The position numbers and the translations under genes are program-made. A DNA stretch of 7,495 bases from positions 1 to 7,495 of the forward strand of contig JAISXN010000079.1 of the NCBI GenBank assembly GCA_031270525.1. Reading direction: 5' to 3'. Below, piece after piece: positions 1 through 5,831 of the stretch. Numbering within the stretch: the first letter of the stretch is position 1; each line of letters starts with the position of its first letter. Under the pieces are notes generated by a model. That model was not told the origin of the DNA and searched no databases. It was given only the letters and a program-made list of their open reading frames with translations. Source of the stretch: Candidatus Symbiothrix sp. (GTDB taxonomy: Bacteria; Bacteroidota; Bacteroidia; Bacteroidales; Azobacteroidaceae).

Positions 1-36
1 ACTTTATTTCATAGCATATTGAAAAATAAAGATAAA

Positions 37-486
37 ATGAGTTACGTACAATTACTTATTCACGCAATAGTTCGTACTTACAAAAGCGAACCGACACTCC
101 CGACGGATGAGCGAGTGAGATTTCTATATCAAGAGATGCATGGCATTATCAAAAATAAAGACGGACGTCTTTATCGCATCAATTCTATGCCCGACCATGT
201 ACATTTGTTATTTACAATGCCGGCAACTATTTCCTTATCAGACTTCATGCAATCGTTAAAAGGTTCTTCAAGCAAGATCCTGAAAACAGTTGATGGTTTT
301 GAAAACTTCAAAGCCTGGGGAGAAGGGTATGCAGCGCTGTCAAAAAGCATGGAAGACAAAGATAAGGTAGTGAAGTATATTATCAACCAGCAAGAACACC
401 ATAAAACAGTAATATTTAGAGAGGAATACGAAGCATTTATCAAAGAAATGGGGTTGGTGTTTGACGAACGTGATTGGAATAGATAA
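37..486 (+). CDS. tnpA: IS200/IS605-family Y1 (HUH) transposase
   Basis: This is a small single-strand DNA transposase of the Y1 family, which cuts and rejoins DNA through a tyrosine at sites recognised by nearby hairpins. Numbering from the ATG at 37 (149 aa), the metal-binding HUH motif is H54-V-H56 within MPDHVHLLF. The conserved AWGEGY block is at 93-98. The catalytic tyrosine is Y114 in the helix YIINQ, followed by the HH pair at 121-122 and an acidic tail. All key residues are present, so the protein looks intact. A TTG at 19 would add six residues, but the ATG at 37 gives the usual family start MSYV, so I chose it. No tnpB or IscB partner is visible. The tail (YIxNQxxHH and an extended C-terminus) and the hairpin repeats just downstream suggest a REP-associated type (RAYT-like) rather than a classical IS200, but that subgroup is an inference. 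The family call is firm. Confidence 0.93.
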   Translation: MSYVQLLIHAIVRTYKSEPTLPTDERVRFLYQEMHGIIKNKDGRLYRINSMPDHVHLLFTMPATISLSDFMQSLKGSSSKILKTVDGFENFKAWGEGYAALSKSMEDKDKVVKYIINQQEHHKTVIFREEYEAFIKEMGLVFDERDWNR

Positions 487-515
487 TAAAGTGTCGTCCC
501 TGCGGGACTTAGTCG
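484..515 (+). repeat. Hairpin repeat copy 1, beside the transposase
   Basis: This is the first of two 32-bp direct copies that differ at one base (C at 495, T at 565) and lie 70 bp apart. It overlaps the transposase stop codon. The core is a perfect hairpin, GTCCC-TGC-GGGAC, at 496-508, flanked by AATAAAGTGT on the left and TTAGTCG on the right. Y1 transposases recognise hairpins of this type at element ends or in REP sequences, so this is probably a substrate or end sequence of the neighbouring enzyme. That role is inferred. Confidence 0.75.
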
Positions 516-532
516 CTGATGTGATTGCTCGT

Positions 533-552
533 CCGTAAGCTAAAGCATACGG
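533..552 (+). repeat. Imperfect hairpin between the two repeat copies
   Basis: The 5-bp arms CCGTA and TACGG enclose an A/A mismatch, a further GC/GC pairing and a TAAA loop. It sits in the spacer between the two 32-bp repeats. The sequence differs from the flanking hairpins, so the region is a compound REP-like structure rather than a simple tandem repeat. Function is unknown. Confidence 0.5.
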
Positions 553-553
553 T

Positions 554-585
554 TAATAAAGTGTTGTCCCTGCGGGACTTAGTCG
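554..585 (+). repeat. Hairpin repeat copy 2, beside the transposase
   Basis: This is the second copy of the 32-bp repeat, 31 of 32 bases identical to the copy at 484-515 and in the same orientation. Its GTCCC-TGC-GGGAC hairpin is at 566-578. The two same-strand copies flank a different hairpin, as seen in REP doublets associated with Y1 transposases. Confidence 0.75.
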
Positions 586-598
586 TTGTCCTGCGTTC

Positions 599-611
599 CC
601 TCCTGTGGAGG
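599..611 (+). repeat. CCTCC/GGAGG hairpin
   Basis: This is a perfect 5-bp stem, CCTCC-TGT-GGAGG. It has the same 5-3-5 geometry as the GTCCC-TGC-GGGAC hairpins just upstream but a different stem sequence. A related C-rich palindrome with a 3-nt loop occurs in frame in iorA at 6728-6744. It is probably a member of a dispersed short palindromic repeat family. Confidence 0.5.
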
Positions 612-787
612 TGTCCGAAAAAACGGTGCGCTTCCGCGTCCGCCCGCACATCCTAACTTGGAAAGGCCAAGAAATTTACGACCGCTTACACTTCAAATCG
701 TGTCCCTGCTCCAAACGAAAATTTGTAGTACACAAATCGGCATTTGAAAAAATGGATGTCGTTGATTTTAGAAAATTTGTGATGTAA
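605..787 (+). CDS. Doubtful 60-aa open frame, unknown function
   Basis: This open frame begins at a GTG inside the 599-611 hairpin and ends at TAA. I do not recognise the product. It is basic, has a Cys-x-Cys (SCPCSK) near residue 34, and has no signal peptide, membrane segment or known motif. The first 15 or so codons overlap GC-rich palindromic sequence, so that part is probably not ancestral coding sequence. From about residue 16 (ILTWKGQEIY onward) the composition looks protein-like. It could be a small gene, the 3' remnant of a gene cut by the repeat or transposase insertion, or chance. A + strand intrinsic terminator lies about 60 bp downstream, which fits a + strand transcript ending there but does not prove one. 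Confidence 0.22.
   Translation: MEVSEKTVRFRVRPHILTWKGQEIYDRLHFKSCPCSKRKFVVHKSAFEKMDVVDFRKFVM
618..649 (-). terminator. Possible weak terminator, - strand
   Basis: Read on the - strand, the arms GTGCG and CGCAC (645-649 and 626-630) enclose 14 nt that include a small CGC-GGAA-GCG hairpin. A run of six T follows (complement of 618-623). It could end leftward transcripts coming from the HTCS gene, whose stop codon has no obvious terminator nearby. It lies about 470 bp downstream of that stop and may only be part of the repeat cluster, so support is weak. Confidence 0.2.
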
Positions 788-814
788 CGGGCTGCAATGT
801 GGGTTAAATTACTT

Positions 815-822
815 TATCTTTG
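815..822 (+). promoter_or_regulatory. Bacteroidota-type -7 promoter box (candidate)
   Basis: TATCTTTG followed by C matches the Bacteroidota housekeeping -7 motif TAnnTTTG exactly. The region about 20 bp upstream has only a weak match to the -33 TTTG box (TGTG near 799-802). A start near 829-831 would make a transcript of only about 50 nt before the terminator at 848-879. Confidence 0.35.
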
Positions 823-847
823 CGTCGAATTATGTGGTAACAACGTT

Positions 848-879
848 TGTCCGTCACCTATATAGTGACAGACATTTTT
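848..879 (+). terminator. Rho-independent terminator, + strand
   Basis: The arms TGTC-C-GTCAC and GTGAC-A-GACA pair as nine base pairs with one C/A mismatch around the loop CTATATA (858-864). TTTTT follows at 875-879. The T-run is on the + strand side only, so it ends rightward transcripts. It lies 60 bp after the doubtful 60-aa frame and 26 bp after a candidate promoter box. Confidence 0.6.
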
Positions 880-1047
880 ATTAAAAAAATTAACACTCGT
901 TTTTGATAATTAATGGGGTGTCATTTAGAGACTATTTCCCGCCGTAACTTGGATGTTCTTTGACAAAATCCTGATGTGACGGCCAATTTTTCAGCCGATA
1001 ATTTTGATTAACCTGACGGCTATGGTGCATTTGATTACATCGATTTT
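880..1047. other. AT-rich intergenic stretch without a recognised gene
   Basis: I see no supportable coding frame or RNA gene here. TGACGGC occurs twice, in direct orientation, near 976 and 1014, and GGC/GCC arms around 980-996 could form a short weak hairpin. Neither is followed by a T-run or placed where a function is obvious. Confidence 0.4.
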
Positions 1048-1083
1048 CAATTGCAAAAAATTGCATCCTTTCTAATAACTTTG
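1048..1083 (+). promoter_or_regulatory. Orphan promoter with operator-like palindrome
   Basis: TAACTTTG at 1076-1083 matches the Bacteroidota -7 motif TAnnTTTG exactly. A TTG at 1051-1053, 22 bp upstream, could serve as the -33 element. Around the -33 position lie the palindrome CAATTG (1048-1053) and an inverted repeat, TGCAA-AAAA-TTGCA (1052-1065), which also reads as a direct repeat of TTGCA. This looks like a regulated promoter, but it points right into the 3' end of the convergent HTCS gene, with no + strand gene after it. Confidence 0.35.
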
Positions 1084-1116
1084 TTTACATGTTTACTCGT
1101 GTTAAAAACAAGTTCA

Positions 1117-4100
1117 TTACTTTTCTTGCTCATTATACTCCTTAGGCGTCGTCCCAAAAAACTCCCTGAAACTGTTGGAAAAATGCGAAAGTGAAGAAAA
1201 CCCTACGGCATAAGCAACTTCCGAGATCGTTAATTTCTTTGCGCGAAGTAATTCTTCTGCTTGTTTCAGGCGGATGTTGCGTATAAAGTCGCGCGTCGAG
1301 TGTCCGGTCAATTCTTTTAGTTTCCGGTGAAGATGCACGCGGCTCAGTCCGACGCCGGCGCTTAACATTTCGACGCTAAGGTCGGGATTGGCAATATTTT
1401 CGTTAATCATTTTCATCACCCTTTCCATAAGGCTTTCATCGGCCGATTTCAGTTCGATTTTTTCTATTTTACCTTCCGACCGGGATTGGAATTTTCCTTT
1501 CAGACGTTCGCGGTTGTTCAGGAGGTTGGCTACGGTTTTTTTCAGGATTTCCGGATTAAACGGTTTGGTCATGTAAGCGTCTGCTCCCGTATCCAGACCT
1601 TCGGACAAATCTTCGTCTGTCGATTTGGCGGTCAGCAAAAGAATGGGGATATAATCCACATTTATGTTGGATTTGATTTTCCGGCAAAGAGTGATACCGT
1701 CCATTTCCGGCATCATAACATCGCTGATTATCAAATCGGGTTTTTCTTTCAAGGTGAGATTCAAAGCTTCTTTTCCGTTTCCGGTTTGAATAATCTTATA
1801 AAAAGGCGCCAATTCGTTTTTGATGTAATTGTTTATCTCCAAATCATCTTCGACAATCAGGATACGGTATTTTGTTTTTGCTTTCACTTTTGTAATGTCT
1901 TCCGGTTCCAGTTCGATATCGAACAAATCGTCTTTTTTGGAATATACGAAGGTAGCGAGCGGCGTTTCTTCGGGAATAATTTCCATTTCTTCCGGTTTCA
2001 GGTGCGCTTTTCCCAAAGGCATTTTGATAATGAAGCAACTGCCTTGCCGGTCGGTTCGATTTTCGACATAGATAATGCCATGTTGCAATTCAACCAATGA
2101 GCGGGAAAGATGTAAACCGACGCCTGTTCCGAAATTTGAATTAGTCAACTCATTGTTAATCTGGTAGAATCGTTCGAATACCTTTTCAATTTGTTCCTCG
2201 TCAATACCGATTCCCGTGTCGAGGACCCTGATTTCAAAATAATTTTTCAGAGGGCCTGTTGCCGAATCGTCCTTTCCGGTAGTCAGTCCTACTTGTATCT
2301 GACCGCCTTCGGGCGTGAATTTGAAGGCATTGGAGAATACGTTGAACAAAACTTTGTCGAAATTGTTCAAGTCAACCCAAACTTTCAGCGCATCCGTTTC
2401 ATGGACAAAGTTAAATTCGATGTTTTTTTTGCCGGCCGTGTAATCGAAAGCCTGCATAATATCCTGAATAAAACCGACGATATCCGTTTCGCGGGCTTTC
2501 AAATGCATTTGTCCGCGGTCGATTTTGCGAATATCCATTAATTGGTTGATAAGACGCAAGATACGTTGAGCGTTCCGGTAAATCAACAAAAAAGTATTTT
2601 GCAATTCCGGATGGTGGTTTCCCATCAACAATTTTTCCAAAGGTCCCATAATCAAAGTCATGGGCGTTCGTATTTCGTGCGAAATATTGATGAAAAATTG
2701 CAACTTCGCTTCGTTGATTTGGTCGGCATGTTCGAGTCGAAGCATTTCGTTCCGTTGTTTGATACGATAGGATATAAACTTGTATACAGCATACAAGGCC
2801 AATAAAATCAGGATTGCGTAAATTATTTTTGCCCAAATACTTAAATACCACGGCGGACGAATGGTTAAGCTTATCGTTTTGATTTTCGACCGGTTTTCTT
2901 TATCGCCGGCTTGATACATGAATTTGTATTTTCCCGGCGATAAATTGGTAAATGATACTTGATTTTCTCCAGGGGAGGTATTCACCCAATCGGCGTTGAA
3001 ATTGCGGAGTAAATACCGGTAAGTCACTTCGTCGGGATTACCGTAATCCAAGGTAGAAAGTTCGAAACTGATAACATTGTCTTTCGACGACAGCGAAATG
3101 CCCGAAGCATCCATAATAAAATTGTCGAGGATTTCTTTTTCGCCCGATTTTTGTCCTTTATGTACCGGTTTCCCAAACAAGTAAAATCCGGTAATATATA
3201 CGTCTATTTCCTTTCTCTTGGAATGAATCCGGCCGGGAATAAAACCGGTAATTCCATTGATTCCGCCGAAAAACAATTCTCCGTCAGCCGCTTTGAAGTG
3301 TGCGCTGCGACTGAACTCATTTCCTTGCAAACCGTCGGAAGTATAATAATTGGTGAAACGGTTTTCTTTCGGCGAGTATTTGGAGATGCAGGATAGCGAA
3401 CTAAACCAGATATTTCCCTCATCATCGTCTTCAATCGCACAAACGGAATTTCCGGGCAAACCGTCTTGCGTTGTAAACGACTTTATTTCGCCGGTTTGCT
3501 TATTCAGGCAATGTAAACCTTCGTCCGTGCCGAACCAGATATTACCTTGCCTGTCGTTTTTTACCGAAAAAATGATATTGCTCAACAATTTTAAGTTGCC
3601 TTGATTGTAAGTCGTAAAGACGTCTGTCCGGGTATCCAGACTGTTCAATCCTTTGAATGTGGCAATCCACAATAAGCCGTCTTCGTAAAGCAGCGCATTA
3701 ATCCAGTTGTTGCTCAAACCCTTGTCGCCCTCCCGGTATTGGTAGTAATGCGCAGTAATCGACATTGTATTCAAATCCAGGCGGTACAAACCATCGCCGT
3801 ATGTGCCTATCCACAAACCGCCTTTGTTGTCTTCGGTCATACAATACACTTTGCTGTCGGCAAATAATTTTTGGATTGGGGCCGGAAGAGGAATACATTT
3901 TCCGCTTTGCCTGTCGAATCGGGCAATACCGTTGAGATAAGAACCCATCCACATTCTGCCTTTACCGTCTTCCAAAAGACAAGTGATGGTTGAGGGTACG
4001 GAAGCCGGTTCACCGGTATTTTCAAAATGCCGGACTTGCCCGTTGCTTTCGTTGAGCGCATACAAACCGTCGTTGTCGGTACCTACCCAGATGATGTTAT

Positions 4101-5202
4101 TTTTGTCTTTGTAAATAGCAAATACACAATTGGAACCAATGTTGTTTCTCTGAAACGATTTATATCCGTAATATTTGAATCCGTTGGGATTTCCGGGAAT
4201 AAACAGTACGCCTTTTTGAAAAATACCGGCCCAAATATTGCCGTCTTTGTCTTCCAAAAGGCTGTGTACTTTTGCTTTGGAAAAATTGAACGAAGTAGAA
4301 AACGGTTCGTAAGTTTCGAGTTGCGACCGTTCGGGGTTGTATTTTTTCATGCCGAAACCGTCCGTTCCCACGTACAACTGTTTTTTGCTATCGACGAGCA
4401 GCGTTTTTACCGGTAAATGGGTATGGCCTTTCAAATTATGAACCGCCGTAATTTTGCCGGTTTTCCAATCGAATTTATTCAGTCCGCCATTCAGCGTTCC
4501 AATAAAGATTTCGCCTTTTTCCCTTTCGCAGATACCGGAAATGGCATTGCTCGAAATGCTTTTGCCTGCGCCGGAATCCGTAGTATAAGTGAGAACTTCG
4601 CCCGTTTTACAGGAATAAACGTTCAGGCCTCCGTTTTCCGAACCAATCCAGATATGATTGCCGGAGTCTTCGTAAAGGATGGTCAGGAAGCGGCTGCAAA
4701 GGCGTTCGCTGAGTTGTTTTTCAAACCGGCAAACAGGTTCTCCTTTTTTTATGGAAAACAAACCCGAACCGGACGAGGTCAACCATATATCTCCGTTTTT
4801 CCGTTCGATAATTGACACAATATGCGGATACAACCGGTTGTTATTTTCATCTAAAACAGGGATTTCGTGAAACGAATCGGTATTCCGGTCATACCTGAGC
4901 AAACCGTCGATGCAACCAATCCGGAAATTACCGGAAGAATCTTCGAATATCGTCCGTACATAATTGTTTTTCAGGGAAAGGGAATCATTCTCCGTTTTTT
5001 TGTAAATGACGAATTTATTGCCGTCGAACTTATTCAATCCGTTTTCGGATGCTATCCAGATAAAACCCCTTTTGTCCTGATATACCTGGTTGATAAGGCT
5101 ATTGGACAAACCTTGCTCAATGGAATAAAATTGAGTGGTTTGCGCCGGCAATTTCAGCGTACAGGCAAAGAGCAAAAATATTGTTTTGAAAGATACCTTC
5201 AT
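1117..5202 (-). CDS. Hybrid two-component system sensor/regulator (HTCS)
   Basis: This one-protein signalling system (1361 aa) senses a periplasmic ligand and activates transcription. Residues 1-21 form a signal peptide ending LPAQ. About 14 Reg_prop blades follow (W/IGT..GL motifs near 48, 94, 139, 185, 233, 277, 324, 372, 418, 464, 512, 556, 599 and 644), equal to two seven-bladed propellers. A Y_Y_Y domain spans about 710-783 and one membrane helix about 790-811. The histidine kinase has its phospho-acceptor at H842 (SHEIRTP), an N-box at 954-962, and ATP-lid glycines at DTGIGI (995-1000) and FGTGVGL (1024-1030). The receiver has acidic residues at 1118-1120, phospho-acceptor D1161, T1191 and K1213. 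The C-terminal AraC-type domain (about 1260-1358) has two helix-turn-helix units. All catalytic residues are present and the frame is unbroken. The start ATG follows AAGG and precedes a good signal peptide. The gene begins 26 bp after iorB on the same strand. Most HTCSs control polysaccharide-use loci, but no susC/susD is in view, so the ligand and target are unknown. Confidence 0.96.
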   Translation of the reverse strand: MKVSFKTIFLLFACTLKLPAQTTQFYSIEQGLSNSLINQVYQDKRGFIWIASENGLNKFDGNKFVIYKKTENDSLSLKNNYVRTIFEDSSGNFRIGCIDGLLRYDRNTDSFHEIPVLDENNNRLYPHIVSIIERKNGDIWLTSSGSGLFSIKKGEPVCRFEKQLSERLCSRFLTILYEDSGNHIWIGSENGGLNVYSCKTGEVLTYTTDSGAGKSISSNAISGICEREKGEIFIGTLNGGLNKFDWKTGKITAVHNLKGHTHLPVKTLLVDSKKQLYVGTDGFGMKKYNPERSQLETYEPFSTSFNFSKAKVHSLLEDKDGNIWAGIFQKGVLFIPGNPNGFKYYGYKSFQRNNIGSNCVFAIYKDKNNIIWVGTDNDGLYALNESNGQVRHFENTGEPASVPSTITCLLEDGKGRMWMGSYLNGIARFDRQSGKCIPLPAPIQKLFADSKVYCMTEDNKGGLWIGTYGDGLYRLDLNTMSITAHYYQYREGDKGLSNNWINALLYEDGLLWIATFKGLNSLDTRTDVFTTYNQGNLKLLSNIIFSVKNDRQGNIWFGTDEGLHCLNKQTGEIKSFTTQDGLPGNSVCAIEDDDEGNIWFSSLSCISKYSPKENRFTNYYTSDGLQGNEFSRSAHFKAADGELFFGGINGITGFIPGRIHSKRKEIDVYITGFYLFGKPVHKGQKSGEKEILDNFIMDASGISLSSKDNVISFELSTLDYGNPDEVTYRYLLRNFNADWVNTSPGENQVSFTNLSPGKYKFMYQAGDKENRSKIKTISLTIRPPWYLSIWAKIIYAILILLALYAVYKFISYRIKQRNEMLRLEHADQINEAKLQFFINISHEIRTPMTLIMGPLEKLLMGNHHPELQNTFLLIYRNAQRILRLINQLMDIRKIDRGQMHLKARETDIVGFIQDIMQAFDYTAGKKNIEFNFVHETDALKVWVDLNNFDKVLFNVFSNAFKFTPEGGQIQVGLTTGKDDSATGPLKNYFEIRVLDTGIGIDEEQIEKVFERFYQINNELTNSNFGTGVGLHLSRSLVELQHGIIYVENRTDRQGSCFIIKMPLGKAHLKPEEMEIIPEETPLATFVYSKKDDLFDIELEPEDITKVKAKTKYRILIVEDDLEINNYIKNELAPFYKIIQTGNGKEALNLTLKEKPDLIISDVMMPEMDGITLCRKIKSNINVDYIPILLLTAKSTDEDLSEGLDTGADAYMTKPFNPEILKKTVANLLNNRERLKGKFQSRSEGKIEKIELKSADESLMERVMKMINENIANPDLSVEMLSAGVGLSRVHLHRKLKELTGHSTRDFIRNIRLKQAEELLRAKKLTISEVAYAVGFSSLSHFSNSFREFFGTTPKEYNEQEK

Positions 5203-5228
5203 CCTTATTTGAAATTTACTTTGAGCGT

Positions 5229-5798
5229 CTATCGTTTGCCGGCTCCGGCCCGCAAGGCCTTCAGATTCATCTCAACCACATTTTCGCCTTTTTTACCGAA
5301 AATACTGCGTATCCCATTTTCCAATTTATCAAAACCAATGCCGGTAAAAGGCGAAGCTGCTCCCAAAAGTACTACATTGCTCGAACGGGGCGCTCCCAAA
5401 TCTTTTGCAATCTGTTCCACGTCCAAAACGATTTTGTTAGGCAGTTTGTCGTATTCCTCCATTATTTTACTCTTTTCGGGATAATTGGGAATATTCTCAA
5501 AAGACTTGGAATTAGTAACAATCCAACCGTCTTTTTTCAAATAAGGCAAATAACGCAAAGCCTCCATCGGCTCCAGGGAAATGATGATATCCGCACTGCC
5601 CGAAGGTATTAAATCGGAAGCCACCGGACGATCGCTGATACGGAGGTGCGACTGCACATCGCCCCCGCGCTGACTCATGCCGTGTACTTCGGATTGTTTC
5701 ATATAAAGTCCGTCTTCCAAAGCGGCTTCTCCGATAACGGCGGCAATGGAGAGGATTCCCTGTCCGCCGACGCCTGCCAAAATTATATCTGTTTTCAT
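5229..5798 (-). CDS. iorB: Indolepyruvate:ferredoxin oxidoreductase, beta subunit
   Basis: This is the small subunit (189 aa) of the arylpyruvate oxidoreductase, a pyruvate:ferredoxin oxidoreductase gamma-type domain. It partners IorA in the cytoplasmic reaction arylpyruvate + CoA + oxidised ferredoxin giving arylacetyl-CoA + CO2 + reduced ferredoxin. In anaerobes this can also run in reverse for aromatic amino acid synthesis. The N-terminal glycine-rich loop GVGGQG is at 9-14, and the family signature SEVHGMSQRGG is at 36-46. The conserved stretch NVVLLGAASP is at 141-150. The length is normal for the family and no domain is missing. It starts 33 bp after the iorA stop and ends 26 bp before the HTCS start, all on one strand, so the two subunits are surely co-expressed. 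Subunit assignment is firm. Substrate preference among indole-, phenyl- and hydroxyphenylpyruvate cannot be read from sequence. Confidence 0.94.
   Translation of the reverse strand: MKTDIILAGVGGQGILSIAAVIGEAALEDGLYMKQSEVHGMSQRGGDVQSHLRISDRPVASDLIPSGSADIIISLEPMEALRYLPYLKKDGWIVTNSKSFENIPNYPEKSKIMEEYDKLPNKIVLDVEQIAKDLGAPRSSNVVLLGAASPFTGIGFDKLENGIRSIFGKKGENVVEMNLKALRAGAGKR
5236..5255 (-). other. GC-rich hairpin at the iorB-HTCS junction
   Basis: On the - strand the arms TTGC and GCAA, then GGC and GCC across a G/G mismatch, enclose a CGGA loop. The hairpin overlaps the last codons of iorB and ends 5 nt before its stop codon. No T-run follows, so it is not a standard terminator. It could be an mRNA processing or stability element that separates iorAB expression from the HTCS, or simply a by-product of the Ala/Gly-rich C-terminus. 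Confidence 0.25.
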
Positions 5799-5803
5799 AT
5801 TAA

Positions 5804-5831
5804 TTGAGAATTGAGAGTTGAGAATTGAGAA
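5804..5831. repeat. Four tandem copies of TTGAGAA
   Basis: There are four head-to-tail 7-bp units: 5804-5810, 5811-5817 (ending in G instead of A), 5818-5824 and 5825-5831. The array ends at the base next to the iorA stop codon (complement of 5832-5834) and fills 28 of the 33 bp between iorA and iorB. Similar AT-rich 7-mer arrays are common in Bacteroidales intergenic DNA. Copy number may vary between strains by slippage, which would change the spacing between the two cistrons. Confidence 0.85.

Noticed and set aside
19..36. TTG start that would lengthen the transposase by six residues
   Set aside because: The ATG at 37 gives the family-typical MSYV start. The extra residues are lysine-rich and not part of the domain.
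484..585. Two 32-bp repeats with a 38-bp spacer, resembling a CRISPR array
   Set aside because: There are only two repeats, the spacer contains its own hairpin, no cas genes are in view, and the location beside a Y1 transposase explains the repeats better.
1084..1116. Possible terminator just after the HTCS stop codon
   Set aside because: Only short interrupted pairings are present (TGTT/AACA), with no convincing stem plus T-run on the - strand.
1486..2100. 204-codon frame on the + strand
   Set aside because: It is antisense to the kinase and receiver part of the HTCS gene, which has clear domain evidence. The product is Phe/Gln-rich with no recognisable motif.
2411..2851. 146-codon - strand frame inside the HTCS
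   Set aside because: It is an alternative reading frame of the kinase region. The real frame is continuous through it with intact motifs, so there is no frameshift.
4867..5484. 205-codon frame on the + strand
   Set aside because: It runs antisense across the HTCS 5' end and the iorB 3' end, both well supported. It has no family features.
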